From Rhizobium sp. (GTDB lineage Bacteria > Pseudomonadota > Gammaproteobacteria > Burkholderiales > Thiobacillaceae): 57,744 nt of DNA. The stretch lies in contig JAIBEL010000018.1 of NCBI GenBank assembly GCA_019459285.1, positions 1 through 57,744 of the forward strand. The letters are read 5' to 3'. Below, piece after piece: positions 20,254 to 30,329 of the stretch; within the stretch, counting starts at the first letter, position 1; each line of letters begins with the position of its first letter. The notes beneath the pieces were generated by a model. The model ran no database searches, was not told the DNA's origin, and worked only from the letters and a program-made list of their open reading frames with translations. The position numbers and the translations under genes were made by a program.

Positions 20254-21063
20254 TTATCGAATGGTGGTGCCGATGCGGCCGAATTCGTCGAAATTCATCC
20301 AGATGAAGAAGGCCTTGCCGACAATGTTCCTGTCCGGGACGAACCCCCAGTAGCGGCTGTCGTTGCTGGCGTCGCGGTTGTCGCCCATCATGAAGTACTG
20401 CCCCTGCGGCACCTTGCAGACAAAACCTTCGCCCTCGGCATTGTAGGAGCAGTTCTCGCGGTAAGGGAAGTCCACCACCTGGGTCGGATAGACCGAGGGC
20501 TTGTCCGGCTCCGTCATCATGATGTGGTCGGCGCCATTGAGACGCTCCTTGTACACCATTGCGGTAATGTAATTCAGGCCATTGCCCACATAGTTGTAGG
20601 TGCCGGTATTGGTCGCGGGAACAGGCTTGCCGTTGATGGTGAGCTTCTTGTCGCGGTATTCGACCACGTCGCCCGGCACGCCGATTACGCGTTTGATGTA
20701 GTCGAGACTGGGGTCGCCCGGATAGCGGAACACCATGACGTCGCCCCGTTTTGGGTTGTTCAGCTCGACCACCTTCGTATTGATGACCGGCAGGCGGATG
20801 CCATAGGTGAATTTGTTGACCAGGATGAAATCACCGACCAGCAGGGTGGGCATCATCGAACCGGACGGAATCTTGAACGGCTCGACCAGAAACGAGCGCA
20901 ACGCGAACACGACAAGGATGACCGGGAAGAAGCTCTTGGCGTATTCCACCAGCAGCGGTTCCTTCGCGTCTCGGTCGCGGCCGCGTTTGAGCAGCAGCAG
21001 GTCGAGCAGCCAGATGCCGCCGGTGGCGACGAGCGCAACGAAAAGAATGAGGGCAAAGTTCAT
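20254..21063 (-). CDS. lepB: Signal peptidase I
   Basis: The 269-residue protein has two N-terminal membrane helices (about 1-24 and 43-58) and a periplasmic catalytic domain. The catalytic serine is S69 in PSGSMMPTL and the general base is K124 in DYIKRVIGVPGD. MGDNRDASNDSRYWGFVP is the last conserved box. It removes signal peptides of Sec and Tat substrates at the outer face of the inner membrane. It lies 17 bases after lepA and nine before the DUF4845 gene. Confidence 0.97.
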   Translation of the reverse strand: MNFALILFVALVATGGIWLLDLLLLKRGRDRDAKEPLLVEYAKSFFPVILVVFALRSFLVEPFKIPSGSMMPTLLVGDFILVNKFTYGIRLPVINTKVVELNNPKRGDVMVFRYPGDPSLDYIKRVIGVPGDVVEYRDKKLTINGKPVPATNTGTYNYVGNGLNYITAMVYKERLNGADHIMMTEPDKPSVYPTQVVDFPYRENCSYNAEGEGFVCKVPQGQYFMMGDNRDASNDSRYWGFVPDRNIVGKAFFIWMNFDEFGRIGTTIR

Positions 21064-21080
21064 GTTGAGGAGTCCACTGC

Positions 21081-22880
21081 TTATTTATCGGAGACCTGGA
21101 GGATCGCAAGAAAGGCTTCCTGCGGGATTTCGACGTTGCCGACCTGTTTCATGCGGCGTTTGCCGGCCTTCTGTTTTTCCAGCAGTTTCTTCTTGCGCGT
21201 GATGTCGCCTCCGTAGCACTTGGCGAGCACGTTCTTGCGCAGTGCCTTGACGTTCTCGCGCGCGATGATGTTGGCACCGATCGCCGCCTGCACCGCGACG
21301 TCGAACATCTGGCGCGGGATCAGTTCGCGCATCTTGGAAGCGAGTTCGCGACCGCGATAGACGCTGCTGGCGCGGTGCACGATCAAGGACAACGCATCGA
21401 CCTTCTCGTTGTTGACGAGGATGTCGAGCTTCACCAGGTCGCCCGCACGGTATTCCTTGAATTCGTAGTCGAGCGAGGCATAGCCACGGCTGGTGGATTT
21501 GAGTTTGTCAAAGAAATCCATTACCACTTCGTTCATCGGCAGGTCGTAGCGCAGCATCACCTGCCTGCCGTGGTACTGCATGTCGATCTGCATGCCGCGT
21601 TTCTGGTTGCACAGGGTGATGACATTGCCGACGAACTCTTCCGGCACGAAAATCGTCGCCGTGATGATGGGCTCGCGGATCTCCTCGATCTTCGACAGCT
21701 CAGGCAGCTTGAACGGGTTCTCGACGTTGATCAAGGTGCCATCCTTCATCAGCACTTCGTACACCACCGTCGGCGCGGTGGTGATGAGATCCATGTCGTA
21801 CTCGCGTTCCAGCCGTTCCTGCACGATATCCATGTGCAGCAGGCCGAGGAAGCCGCAACGGAAGCCGAAGCCCAGCGCCTGCGAGACTTCGGGCTCGAAC
21901 TGCAGCGCGGCATCGTTCAGCTGCAGTTTGGTCAGCGCATCGCGCAGCGCCTCGAAGTCGTGGGATTCGACCGGATACAGGCCGGCGAACACCTGCGACT
22001 GCACCTTCTTGAAGCCCGGCAGCGGCTCGCTGGCGGGCCGCTCGAGCAGGGTGATGGTGTCGCCCACCTGGGCGGACTTGAGTTCCTTGATGCCGGCGAT
22101 CACGAAACCGACTTCGCCCGCCGAAAGCTGGGGCTTGTCGACCGACTTGGGCGTGAACACGCCGACGTGCTCGGTCAGATGTTGCGCACCGCTCGCCATG
22201 AAGCGGATCTTGTCCTTGGGTTTCAACACGCCGTCGACCACGCGCACCAGCATCACTACGCCGACGTAGTTGTCGAACCACGAATCGATGATCAGCGCCT
22301 TCAGCGGCGCGGACTCGTCACCACGCGGCGGCGGCACCTGCTTCACCACCACCTCGAGGATTTCGGGAATGCCGATGCCGGTCTTGGCCGAGGCGCGCAC
22401 CGCGTCGGTGGCGTCGAGGCCGACGATATCCTCGATCTCTTCTGCCACCCGGTCGGGATCGGCCGCCGGCAGGTCGATCTTGTTCAGCACCGGAATGACC
22501 TCGACGCCGAGATCGATCGCGGTATAGCAGTTGGCCACCGTCTGCGCTTCCACACCTTGCGAAGCGTCGACCACCAGCAGCGCCCCTTCGCAGGCGGACA
22601 GCGAGCGGCTGACTTCGTAGGAAAAATCGACGTGGCCCGGGGTATCGATCAGGTTCAGGCGGTAGACCTGACCATCCTGCGCCTTGTAGGTCAGTGCAGC
22701 GGTCTGCGCCTTGATGGTGATGCCGCGTTCCTTCTCCAGATCCATGGAATCAAGCACCTGCGCTTCCATCTCGCGCTCGGACAGGCCGCCGCAAAACTGG
22801 ATCAGACGGTCGGCCAGCGTGGACTTGCCGTGGTCGATGTGGGCGATGATGGAAAAATTGCGGATCAGGTTCTGGGACAC
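21081..22880 (-). CDS. lepA: Elongation factor 4 (LepA)
   Basis: The 599-residue protein is full-length LepA. It starts GTG (reading [20 protein letters not shown]) with the P-loop AHIDHGKS, the GITIKAQ and DTPGHVDF switch motifs, NKIDLP, and the LepA-specific C-terminal domain with [20 protein letters not shown]. It is a translational GTPase that acts on ribosomes in elongation or initiation. The start codon follows a terminator-like hairpin and T-rich run directly, so no Shine-Dalgarno sequence is visible. Confidence 0.97.
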   Translation of the reverse strand: MSQNLIRNFSIIAHIDHGKSTLADRLIQFCGGLSEREMEAQVLDSMDLEKERGITIKAQTAALTYKAQDGQVYRLNLIDTPGHVDFSYEVSRSLSACEGALLVVDASQGVEAQTVANCYTAIDLGVEVIPVLNKIDLPAADPDRVAEEIEDIVGLDATDAVRASAKTGIGIPEILEVVVKQVPPPRGDESAPLKALIIDSWFDNYVGVVMLVRVVDGVLKPKDKIRFMASGAQHLTEHVGVFTPKSVDKPQLSAGEVGFVIAGIKELKSAQVGDTITLLERPASEPLPGFKKVQSQVFAGLYPVESHDFEALRDALTKLQLNDAALQFEPEVSQALGFGFRCGFLGLLHMDIVQERLEREYDMDLITTAPTVVYEVLMKDGTLINVENPFKLPELSKIEEIREPIITATIFVPEEFVGNVITLCNQKRGMQIDMQYHGRQVMLRYDLPMNEVVMDFFDKLKSTSRGYASLDYEFKEYRAGDLVKLDILVNNEKVDALSLIVHRASSVYRGRELASKMRELIPRQMFDVAVQAAIGANIIARENVKALRKNVLAKCYGGDITRKKKLLEKQKAGKRRMKQVGNVEIPQEAFLAILQVSDK

Positions 22881-22907
22881 AACAAAACGGGCACGCTTCC
22901 GTGCCCG
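22881..22907 (-). terminator. Terminator-like hairpin abutting lepA
   Basis: On the minus strand an 8-bp perfect stem (CGGGCACG with CGTGCCCG, loop GAAG) is followed by TTTTGTT. This is the shape of an intrinsic terminator for the rpoE-degP-glutaredoxin unit. The T-run ends on the base before the lepA GTG, so the structure could also control lepA expression by read-through or by folding of the start region. Confidence 0.65.
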
Positions 22908-22944
22908 ATCAGGGATTCGATAAGAGCCCGGATTTTAACGGATT

Positions 22945-23190
22945 TCAAGGATTGAAGCGCAGCCATTCCTGAAACGCGGTCAGATTGAGTTGATGGCGGC
23001 AAATCTCGGTGTCGCCGTCAAACAACAGCGGAACCTCCCAACCGTATTCCGCCTTGAATGCCGGATCGGCATCCACATCCACGGGGGCCAGGGCGTGCCC
23101 CGTCCCTGCGAGCAGGGCACGGGCCTCGGTCGCCAGTTCCTCGCAGAGCGGGCAGCCTTTCCGCGTATAGAGCGTGAGCGTTTTACCCAC
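22945..23190 (-). CDS. Glutaredoxin-like thioredoxin-fold protein
   Basis: The 81-residue protein begins with a beta strand followed by a CPLC redox motif (YTRKGCPLCEELATEA, cysteines at 13 and 16) and the cis-proline segment WEVPLLFDG. It is of the short DUF836/glutaredoxin-like type found before lepA in related bacteria. It probably reduces or exchanges disulfides in the cytoplasm. Its partner is unknown. Its start overlaps the end of degP by eight bases. Confidence 0.85.
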   Translation of the reverse strand: MGKTLTLYTRKGCPLCEELATEARALLAGTGHALAPVDVDADPAFKAEYGWEVPLLFDGDTEICRHQLNLTAFQEWLRFNP

Positions 23191-24580
23191 CCGAAATCTT
23201 CAACGGGATGTAGAGCGAACCGTCGCCGCGCCGCACCAGGATCGCCGCGCTTTTGCCGGCTGGGATCGTGGCAATGGCCTTGCGATAAACCGCCACGCTG
23301 GTGATCTTGGTGTTGTTGACCGCCAGAATGACGTCGCCCGTCCGAATGCCGGCGCGCGCCGCATCGCCCGTTGCATCCGCAACCAGCACGCCATAGTCGA
23401 GGTCGAGCGCCCGCCGCTGATCCGCACCCAGTTCGGTCAAGGCGAGCCCGCCGCGCAAAATAGCCTTGCCGTCATTGCTGGCCTGCTGGCTTTCAGTGGG
23501 CAATTCGCCCAGCACCACGTTCAATTGCTGGACTTTACCCTTGCGCCAGACTTGCAGCGGGATCTTGGTGCCCGGCTTGGCCATGCCGACGATGCGGGGC
23601 AGGTCACTGGAATTCTCCACGGTTTTGCCATTGAACTCCAGGATGACGTCGGCCGCCTGGAGTCCTGCTTTCTGCGCTGGGCTATCCGCCTGAACCTGCG
23701 ACACCAGCGCCCCGCGCGGACGATCCAGGCCGAAGGAGTCGGCCAGATCGGCGGTCACTTCCTGGATCACCACGCCCAGCCAGCCGCGCGACACCTTGCC
23801 GCCGCTTTTCAGCTGAGCCGCCGCCTCCATCGCCACATCGATCGGGATCGCGAACGATACGCCCTGATAGCCGCCGCTGCGGCTGTAAATCTGCGAATTG
23901 ATGCCGACCACTTCCCCTTTCATATTGAACAGGGGCCCGCCTGAATTACCGGGATTGATTGGTACATCGGTCTGGATGAACGGGACGTAGGTCTCAGACG
24001 GCAGCGAGCGTCCCTTGGCGGAAACGATGCCCGCAGTGACCGAGTTCTCGAAACCGAAAGGCGAACCGATGGCAGCGACCGCCTCGCCCACCCGCAGTTT
24101 GGTAGGATCGCCCAGTTTGACGACCGGCAGATTGTTGGCGGTGATCTTGATGACAGCCACATCGGTACGCGCGTCCGCCCCCACCACCTTGGCCGTGAAA
24201 GTTCGTTTGTCGATGAGCTTGACTACCACTTCATCCGCGCCTTTGACCACATGCGCATTGGTCAGGATGTAGCCATCGTTGCTGACGATGAAACCCGAGC
24301 CTTCGCCGCGCGCCGGAATTTCCTGCATGGGGCCGGGGCCTTGTCCGCCTCCCTGCCCTCCGGGCATGCCCGGCATGCCCGGGAAGAAGCGGCGGAAGAA
24401 TTCCTGCATGCCTTCGTCGTCAAACTCCTGGCCACGCTTCACCATCTTGGTGGTGCTGATATTGACCACGGCCGGCCCCTCTTTCTCGACCAGATCGGCC
24501 ACATCCATCACGTCCTTCGCCAATGCAGGTACCGACACGGTAAACACCAGCGCGATTGCCGCCAAAGCATTTTTCATCAT
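23183..24580 (-). CDS. degP: DegP/MucD periplasmic serine protease (Do family)
   Basis: The protein is 465 residues when started at the ATG at 24580, which has AAAGGACAGTC in front. A signal peptide runs to about residue 21 (SVPALA-KD). The catalytic triad is H110 (TNAHVV), D140 (ARTDVAVI) and S213 (GNSGGPLF). Two PDZ domains follow. The usual linker before the protease domain is rich in glycine, methionine and proline (about residues 66-88). It degrades misfolded envelope proteins and, lying in the rpoE operon, belongs to the sigma-E stress response. Its start overlaps the rseC stop by four bases. Confidence 0.96.
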   Translation of the reverse strand: MMKNALAAIALVFTVSVPALAKDVMDVADLVEKEGPAVVNISTTKMVKRGQEFDDEGMQEFFRRFFPGMPGMPGGQGGGQGPGPMQEIPARGEGSGFIVSNDGYILTNAHVVKGADEVVVKLIDKRTFTAKVVGADARTDVAVIKITANNLPVVKLGDPTKLRVGEAVAAIGSPFGFENSVTAGIVSAKGRSLPSETYVPFIQTDVPINPGNSGGPLFNMKGEVVGINSQIYSRSGGYQGVSFAIPIDVAMEAAAQLKSGGKVSRGWLGVVIQEVTADLADSFGLDRPRGALVSQVQADSPAQKAGLQAADVILEFNGKTVENSSDLPRIVGMAKPGTKIPLQVWRKGKVQQLNVVLGELPTESQQASNDGKAILRGGLALTELGADQRRALDLDYGVLVADATGDAARAGIRTGDVILAVNNTKITSVAVYRKAIATIPAGKSAAILVRRGDGSLYIPLKISGG

Positions 24581-25017
24581 GACTGTCCTTTCATTACTTG
24601 AAACGGAATTCGGATTTCGCGTCTGAGCACCACCGGACGGGCCGCCCGGCCGCCACGCGCCAGTAGCCAGCCCACCGCCCCGCCGATCAGCATGCCGGCA
24701 AACGCCGCACCGTCCCCGGGCTGAATGGCCTGCGCCAGCAGCGCGCCCGCCAGCATCAGCCCCAACGGCAGGCCATAGGCGCGCATTGCGCTCTTGAGTA
24801 CGCTGCCATGGGCAATCCCGATCACCACGCGGTCTCCGGGTGCCAGGGCCAGATCGCAATCAACCAGGAAATTCCGGGGTTTGCGTTGGAACAACTCGGC
24901 GATGCGGCGCGACGAACATCCCTGTCCGCCGCAGGTACCGCACCCCGACGGCTCGACGGCCTGCACCCAGACGCCGTCGGATGCGGTGTGGATGACTTCG
25001 GCTGTTTGCTCCAGCAT
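24577..25017 (-). CDS. rseC: RseC/MucC family sigma-E modulator
   Basis: The 146-residue protein has a cysteine-rich N-terminal part (C26, C29, C34 in GCGTCGGQGC), two membrane helices at about 82-97 and 102-121, and a basic C-terminus. This is the RseC/MucC pattern. Members influence sigma-E activity and, as in RsxC-linked systems, may handle iron-sulfur or redox signals. It stands between rseB and degP, as in other sigma-E operons. Confidence 0.9.
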   Translation of the reverse strand: MLEQTAEVIHTASDGVWVQAVEPSGCGTCGGQGCSSRRIAELFQRKPRNFLVDCDLALAPGDRVVIGIAHGSVLKSAMRAYGLPLGLMLAGALLAQAIQPGDGAAFAGMLIGGAVGWLLARGGRAARPVVLRREIRIPFQVMKGQS

Positions 25018-25025
25018 GACCGACC

Positions 25026-25973
25026 TTACTTCCGGGTTGCCGAATTGCCGGTTTCGATGAGTGCCATGTTCGGCACCTCACCCAGCGTCGTCACGATGTA
25101 GCCATCCACCTCGCGGGCATAGATGCCGATCGCGCCTTCAGCCGACAGGCCATGCAGGCTTTGCACCTGCGGATCCGCCGGCTCGACAAACATCGACAAC
25201 ACGCTCAATCCGTCCGAAAAAACCAGATGTGTGACCGGCGCCCGCTTGCCGGGCAGCACACGTACCGCTTCCTGTACCTGTTCGTATCCCGGTGGCGGGG
25301 TCACGTTCCAGTCGTTCAAGACAGGTTTGCCCGGCTGTGTTTTCTGGATGATCTTTCCTGCCATGTCATTGCGGATGTCCGGGGCCTTGCCAATCTGGAT
25401 TTCCGAGAACACGAGGATCGAGATCACGTTGCCGCTATCGTTGACGATGCGCGCCTTGAGCGGCAAGCCTGTCCGGGTGTCCAGCCAGAAGTTGTAGGTA
25501 TATCGGTATCCGTCGCGCGGCGCCAGCGTCACCACCTGGCAGGTGCGCCCGGCTACGCGCTCGATCCCGCCCAGCTTCGCCTCGTAGAAATCGAGCAGGC
25601 TGGCCGGCTGCGCAGGCAGCAAGGCCGGGAAGAAACGGCGCAGTGCATTGCGCTCCAGCCGAACGTGCTTGCCATCCGGCAAATGGCAGTACACATCGTT
25701 ATTGATGCGCATGAACTGGCGCGAGGTGCCGTCCATGACTTCGACTTTTTCCTGCTCGCCATTCGCATCGGCACGGTGCTGTACACGCAAGACCTCGACG
25801 TGCTCGCCGTGGTGATAGACATAGATACCGCTGTAATTTTGTTGTTTGGCGGCTGTGGCCGCCCGATTGAGCCAGTCTGCCGCAGCATCGGCACGCGCCC
25901 CGCCGGACAGCAAAACCAGTCCTGTGAATCCTGCAACCAGCCAGCCCTGCCGCCATCCGGCCAGCGACCGCAT
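25026..25973 (-). CDS. rseB: RseB/MucB periplasmic sigma-E regulator
   Basis: The protein is 315 residues from the ATG at 25973, which shares one base with the rseA stop (TGATG). A signal peptide spans about residues 1-29. The body matches the MucB/RseB family: YSGIYVYHHGEHVEVLRVQH, a lipid-binding-like N-terminal domain, and a C-terminal domain ending with GYIVTTLGEVPNMALIETG. RseB protects RseA from cleavage and releases it when it binds misplaced lipopolysaccharide or proteins. The longer frame to 26402 overlaps rseA. Confidence 0.93.
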   Translation of the reverse strand: MRSLAGWRQGWLVAGFTGLVLLSGGARADAAADWLNRAATAAKQQNYSGIYVYHHGEHVEVLRVQHRADANGEQEKVEVMDGTSRQFMRINNDVYCHLPDGKHVRLERNALRRFFPALLPAQPASLLDFYEAKLGGIERVAGRTCQVVTLAPRDGYRYTYNFWLDTRTGLPLKARIVNDSGNVISILVFSEIQIGKAPDIRNDMAGKIIQKTQPGKPVLNDWNVTPPPGYEQVQEAVRVLPGKRAPVTHLVFSDGLSVLSMFVEPADPQVQSLHGLSAEGAIGIYAREVDGYIVTTLGEVPNMALIETGNSATRK

Positions 25974-26518
25974 CAGCGCGGCTCCACCGCTACGGCCACC
26001 GCCGGCTGGTAAGGGGAAACCACCGTCATCGGGGCGAATTCCTGATGCGCCACCAGATAAGGCGCAAACCGGGCGTCTTCGCTTGACGACTCCGACGACA
26101 GCGAGGCTTGCTGAAATCCCGGGGCTGTTGCCATGGGTAGCGTGGCCGGCTCTTCCGACATCATCCGCGTGAGTGAAATCGCGCCCCACACCGCGAGCGA
26201 GGCAAACGAGGCCACGGCCACACGCTGCGGCCACACGCTTCGACGCGGCGCAAGCACGGTCGGCTCGGTGGACAATTGCGCCGAGAAACGTGCCATGAAG
26301 CCCTCCTGCGCCGGGGCTTCGCCTCGCATCAGGTCGCCGATCAGATGATAATCCGACCAGTTTTGCCGCAACTCGCCGTCGCGTTTCAGGGCTGTGAGGC
26401 AAGCTTCCGTTTCGGTACGCTCCGTCTCGCCATCAAGGGCGGCAGAAAGCAACAGACGCCAGTCGTCGTCGGCCGATTCACTCTGGGGATGGGCATGGGT
26501 TTTAAGTAGTGCTGACAT
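25973..26518 (-). CDS. rseA: RseA/MucA anti-sigma-E factor
   Basis: The protein is 181 residues from the ATG at 26518, preceded by GAGGTGGTAACC. An N-terminal cytoplasmic domain (LSAALDGE...[14 protein letters not shown], residues 24-66) binds RpoE. One membrane helix spans about 98-117, and the rest is periplasmic and would be the target of RseB. This is the family layout. It begins two bases after rpoE. Confidence 0.92.
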   Translation of the reverse strand: MSALLKTHAHPQSESADDDWRLLLSAALDGETERTETEACLTALKRDGELRQNWSDYHLIGDLMRGEAPAQEGFMARFSAQLSTEPTVLAPRRSVWPQRVAVASFASLAVWGAISLTRMMSEEPATLPMATAPGFQQASLSSESSSEDARFAPYLVAHQEFAPMTVVSPYQPAVAVAVEPR

Positions 26519-26520
26519 GG

Positions 26521-27117
26521 TTACCACCTCTTGTCCTGACTGGTGCCCAGCATCGGGCGTATCTTTTCGGCTATGGCCTCGCGCGCGCGGAAGATCCGCG
26601 AGCGAACGGTACCGATCGGGCAATCCATCATCTGCGCGATTTCCTCGTAGCTCATGCCTTCGATTTCGCGTAGCGTGATGGCTGTCCTCAATTCCTCGGG
26701 CAGCGCATCGACAGCCTCATTGACCGCTTTGGCGATCTGTTTGGTCTGGAGTTCCGCATCCGGCGTCGCAATATCGCGCAACAGATCGCCGTCCTCGTAA
26801 TTTTCCGCATCATCCGCCTGCACATCACTCAAAACCGGCATGCGCTTGTGCGCGACCAGGTAATTCTTGGCGGTATTCACGGCAATGCGGTACAGCCAGG
26901 TGTAGAAGGCACTCTCGCCACGGAATCCCGGCAGCGCGCGATAGGCCTTGATAAAAGCTTCCTGCGTAATATCTTCCACCTCCGCCGCATCCCGCACCAT
27001 GCGCGACAACAGCCGCCCGAGCTTGCGGTGATACTTGCTCACCAACAACTCGAAAGCGTGCTTGTCGCCCTGCTGGGCGCGTTCGACCAACACCTGATCC
27101 AATTCGCGGTCCGACAT
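26521..27117 (-). CDS. rpoE: RNA polymerase sigma factor RpoE
   Basis: The protein is 198 residues from the ATG at 27117 (ribosome binding site AGCAGGGAGAT). Region 2 includes [20 protein letters not shown] and [17 protein letters not shown]; region 4 includes [20 protein letters not shown] and [14 protein letters not shown]. It is the extracytoplasmic stress sigma factor and heads the rpoE-rseA-rseB-rseC-degP operon. The very long frame reaching 28770 is a shadow of nadB. Confidence 0.97.
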   Translation of the reverse strand: MSDRELDQVLVERAQQGDKHAFELLVSKYHRKLGRLLSRMVRDAAEVEDITQEAFIKAYRALPGFRGESAFYTWLYRIAVNTAKNYLVAHKRMPVLSDVQADDAENYEDGDLLRDIATPDAELQTKQIAKAVNEAVDALPEELRTAITLREIEGMSYEEIAQMMDCPIGTVRSRIFRAREAIAEKIRPMLGTSQDKRW

Positions 27118-27147
27118 ATCTCCCTGCTGCTTCTTGTTAGTGTTGAA

Positions 27148-27153
27148 AGTATA
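27148..27153 (-). promoter_or_regulatory. Possible -10 element of rpoE
   Basis: On the minus strand TATACT lies 30 bases before the rpoE start, which would give a short leader of about 24 bases. No clear -35 partner is seen. I could not find a convincing sigma-E type GAACTT/TCTGA pair for autoregulation. Confidence 0.3.
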
Positions 27154-27218
27154 CGTGACCGCACCTTCCGGAACGTGTGAGCGGTTCAGGGCAAAAAAGT
27201 TCACCCCAAACAGGGTTA

Positions 27219-27246
27219 TTCGGACACGGGCCAAGCCTGCTATCAT
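27219..27246 (+). promoter_or_regulatory. Possible nadB promoter
   Basis: TTCGGA and TATCAT are spaced by 16 bases, with TATCAT ending 12 bases before the nadB ATG. The leader would be only about six bases and has no Shine-Dalgarno sequence, so the message may be almost leaderless, as suggested for queA. Confidence 0.3.
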
Positions 27247-27258
27247 CCGCCGACCACC

Positions 27259-28884
27259 ATGCACAGACACGACGTTCTCATCCTCGGCAGCGGCCTCGCC
27301 GCGCTGACCACCGCGCTCAAGCTTGCCGACCAGCGCCGCGTCGCCATTGTGACCAAGCGCCAGATGACCGACGGGGCCAGCGACTGGGCTCAGGGCGGCA
27401 TTGCCGCGGCGGTCGACAGCGGCGATTCGGTCGAAGCCCATGTCCATGACACCCTGGTCGCCGGGGCCGGCCTGTGCGACGAGGCGGTCACCCGAATGGT
27501 TGCCAGCCAGGCGCGCGAGATGATCGCCTGGCTGACCGCCAACGGTGTCGCCTTCACCCCCGACCCGCAAGCGCCGGGCGGCCTGCACCTCACCCGCGAG
27601 GGCGGACATTCCAAACGCCGGGTCGTGCACGCGGCGGACGCCACCGGGCATGCGGTACAGACCAGCCTGCTCGACCGGGTGCGTGCCCACCCCAATATCG
27701 AGACCTTCGAGCAGCACGTCGCCATCGACCTCATCACCGGCAAGCGCGCCGGCGGCCAGGAACGGCAGATCCACGGCGCCTATGCCCTGAACAAGGGCAC
27801 CGGCGAGGTCGAGACCTTCGCCGCCGGCCATACCGTGCTGGCCACCGGTGGCGCCGGCAAGGTCTACCTCTACACCACCAACCCCGATACCTCGACCGGT
27901 GACGGCATCGCCATGGCGTGGCGCGCCGGCTGCCGGGTCGCCAACCTCGAATTCGTGCAGTTCCACCCGACCTGCCTGTACCACCCGCACGCCAAGTCCT
28001 TTCTCATTTCCGAGGCCGTGCGCGGCGAAGGCGGCCGACTGCTGCTGCCCGACGGCAGCCGCTTCATGCAATTCCACGACGAGCGCGCCGAACTCGCCCC
28101 GCGTGACGTGGTCGCCCGCGCGATCGACTTCGAGATGAAAAAACGCGGTATCGACTGCGTTTACCTCGACATCAGCCACAAGCCGGCCGACTTCGTGCGC
28201 GAGCACTTCCCCACGATTTATGGCCGCTGCCTCGAGCTCGGCATCGACATCACGCGCCAGCCGATCCCGGTGGTGCCGGCCGCGCACTACACCTGCGGCG
28301 GCGTCATCACCGACATGAATGCGCGCACCGACCTGTGCAACCTGCATGCCGTCGGCGAAGTCACCTTCACCGGGCTGCACGGGGCCAACCGGCTGGCCTC
28401 CAACTCGCTGCTGGAGTGCCTGGTGTTCGGCCACGCCGCCGCCGCCGACATCCTCGCCACGCCGTCCGCCCCTTCGCTCAGCCTGCCGCCCTGGGACGCA
28501 TCGCGCGTCACCGACCCCGACGAGGAGGTCGTGATCTCGCACAACTGGGACGAACTGCGGCGCTTCATGTGGGACTACGTCGGCATCGTGCGCACCAACA
28601 AGCGGCTGGCGCGCGCGTCGCACCGGATCCGCCTGCTGCGTGGCGAAATCGACGAGTTCTACCGCAATTTCCGGGTATCCAACGACCTGATCGAACTGCG
28701 TAATCTGGTGCAAAGCGCCGACCTCATCATCCGTTCGGCCCAGTTGCGGCAGGAAAGCCGCGGCCTGCATTTCAGCCGCGACTATCCGGAAATCCTGCCG
28801 ATCGCCGGCAATACCGTGCTCAACCCGCGTCCGGGAACCCTGTGCCCGAGCGTGTGCGGCGTGCCCAGCGAAGCGACATCCTGA
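27259..28884 (+). CDS. nadB: L-aspartate oxidase
   Basis: The 541-residue protein starts with an FAD-binding motif ([19 protein letters not shown]). It contains the active-site block [17 protein letters not shown] and [19 protein letters not shown], and ends in the helical domain of the succinate dehydrogenase/NadB family. It oxidises aspartate to iminoaspartate, the first step of NAD synthesis. It is divergent from rpoE, as in many proteobacteria. Its last 65 bases are overlapped in antisense by the ygfX gene. Confidence 0.96.
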   Translation: MHRHDVLILGSGLAALTTALKLADQRRVAIVTKRQMTDGASDWAQGGIAAAVDSGDSVEAHVHDTLVAGAGLCDEAVTRMVASQAREMIAWLTANGVAFTPDPQAPGGLHLTREGGHSKRRVVHAADATGHAVQTSLLDRVRAHPNIETFEQHVAIDLITGKRAGGQERQIHGAYALNKGTGEVETFAAGHTVLATGGAGKVYLYTTNPDTSTGDGIAMAWRAGCRVANLEFVQFHPTCLYHPHAKSFLISEAVRGEGGRLLLPDGSRFMQFHDERAELAPRDVVARAIDFEMKKRGIDCVYLDISHKPADFVREHFPTIYGRCLELGIDITRQPIPVVPAAHYTCGGVITDMNARTDLCNLHAVGEVTFTGLHGANRLASNSLLECLVFGHAAAADILATPSAPSLSLPPWDASRVTDPDEEVVISHNWDELRRFMWDYVGIVRTNKRLARASHRIRLLRGEIDEFYRNFRVSNDLIELRNLVQSADLIIRSAQLRQESRGLHFSRDYPEILPIAGNTVLNPRPGTLCPSVCGVPSEATS

Positions 28885-29263
28885 GGCGGCGCAAGCTGTC
28901 GGCGTCCGCGCTGTCGGACAATAGCGTCAAGGCATGCACGCGACGGTCGGCGGTACGGTAGCGCAACACGATCAACCCGCTCGAGACAAAACTGTCGTCC
29001 AGCACCTCGACGTCGCTCCACTCGGCCCGACCATCCAGGCATTGCAGACGGCCGTCTGCCGCAATACGCAGACTCGTCATCGGCGAGGCTCGCCGCCAAC
29101 CCCATACGCTCAGGCCAGTCACGGCGCTCCCCAGCGCAAACGCAACGCCTACGGGGACGTCCGTCAGAAGCAGGGCAAGCCCTGCCAGCGCGGCCATCCC
29201 CAGCAGCAACAGCCCCAGTCGGCGCGAGGGTTTGAGTTCAATCTCGTGCATCAGCGTGTACAC
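28820..29263 (-). CDS. ygfX: YgfX-like membrane protein
   Basis: The 147-residue protein has two close membrane helices (about 18-34 and 38-55) and a soluble domain with [15 protein letters not shown] and [13 protein letters not shown]. This resembles YgfX (CptA), an inner-membrane protein whose role is disputed between cell-division toxin and partner of a succinate dehydrogenase assembly factor. The GTG at 29263 has GAAGG six to seven bases before it; an ATG at 29251 is an alternative. The 3' end overlaps nadB tail to tail by 65 bases. The neighbour ygfZ supports the assignment. Confidence 0.7.
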   Translation of the reverse strand: MYTLMHEIELKPSRRLGLLLLGMAALAGLALLLTDVPVGVAFALGSAVTGLSVWGWRRASPMTSLRIAADGRLQCLDGRAEWSDVEVLDDSFVSSGLIVLRYRTADRRVHALTLLSDSADADSLRRLRMSLRWARRTRSGTGFPDAG

Positions 29264-29303
29264 TTTTGGCCTTCATGACATCCCTCTTTGACTGGAACGC
29301 ATC

Positions 29304-30329
29304 GTGATCGATTCCTGGAAAAACCTTCTGCAATCCCAAGGCGCGCTAATCGAAGACAGCACAGTCCTGCATTATGGGGACCCGGCGGCCGAACGCGCCG
29401 CCGCTGGCGGCACCATTGTCGCGGATTTGTCGCAACTCGGCGTCATCGCTTTCCGCGGCGACGAAGCCGCCAGTTTCCTGCAAAGCCAACTCACCAACGA
29501 TGTTCGCGGCCTGCAGGCCGACGCCGCCCAGTGGAACGGCTATTGCAGTCCCAAGGGACGCCTGCTCGGAAATTTTCTGGTATGGCGGCAGGGCGAGGAT
29601 TACTGCCTGCAACTATCGGGCGACATCCTGCCCAGCGTATTGAAGCGGCTATCCATGTTCATCATGCGCGCCAAGGTGCAAGGGCGTGACGCCAGCGATG
29701 AAAACGTCCGGCTGGTCGTCGCCGGCAAGCAGGCGGCGGCCATGGTGAGCGCCACGATGGGCGTCCTTCCGAATACCACCATGCATACCGTCAGCGGAGA
29801 AGCCGGCCAGGTCATCCGCGTCGGCGACGACAAATTCGTCCTGTCGATTCTCCCCGAACGCGCCGCCACGGTCTGGCAGGGATTGCGCGAAGCGGCCACC
29901 CCGGTCGGCGCTCCGGTATGGGACTGGTTGCGGCTCAACGCCGGCATTCCGATGATCGTTGCCGCCACCCAGGAGCTGTTCGTCCCGCAAATGGTCAATT
30001 TCGAGGTCATCGGCGGCGTCAGCTTCCAGAAAGGCTGCTACCCCGGCCAGGAAATCGTCGCCCGCAGCCAATACCTGGGCAAACTCAAGCGCCGCATGTT
30101 CCTTGCACACGTGGATGCCGAAGCCGCACCCGGCGACAACCTGTACAGCGCCGACATCGAGGGCCAGGCCACCGGCACGGTGGTCAATGCAGCACCGGCA
30201 CCGGCTGGCGGCTTCGATGTGCTGGCCGTGGCCCAGGTCGAAAGCGCAGCTACGCAGACCCTGCACCTCAAAGCGGGCGACGGCGCCGCCCTGACGCTGA
30301 AACCCTTGCCTTACGCGCTACCCGAATAG
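29304..30329 (+). CDS. ygfZ: Folate-binding iron-sulfur assembly protein YgfZ
   Basis: The 341-residue protein has the GcvT-like fold of the YgfZ family and its signature KGCYPGQEIVAR at about 243-254, with the essential cysteine at 245. YgfZ uses tetrahydrofolate in the repair or assembly of some iron-sulfur enzymes. The N-terminal segment (VADLSQLGVIAFRGDEAASF) is typical. It stands divergent from ygfX and directly before the DUF4936 gene. Confidence 0.94.
   Translation: MIDSWKNLLQSQGALIEDSTVLHYGDPAAERAAAGGTIVADLSQLGVIAFRGDEAASFLQSQLTNDVRGLQADAAQWNGYCSPKGRLLGNFLVWRQGEDYCLQLSGDILPSVLKRLSMFIMRAKVQGRDASDENVRLVVAGKQAAAMVSATMGVLPNTTMHTVSGEAGQVIRVGDDKFVLSILPERAATVWQGLREAATPVGAPVWDWLRLNAGIPMIVAATQELFVPQMVNFEVIGGVSFQKGCYPGQEIVARSQYLGKLKRRMFLAHVDAEAAPGDNLYSADIEGQATGTVVNAAPAPAGGFDVLAVAQVESAATQTLHLKAGDGAALTLKPLPYALPE

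Noticed and set aside
21375..22955. A 526-codon plus-strand frame opposite lepA
   Set aside because: It has no family motif and mirrors the lepA codons; lepA is complete on the minus strand.
27118..27258. Sigma-E autoregulatory promoter of rpoE
   Set aside because: I could not find a GAACTT and TCTGA pair at 16-17 bases spacing; only a TATACT -10-like element is visible.
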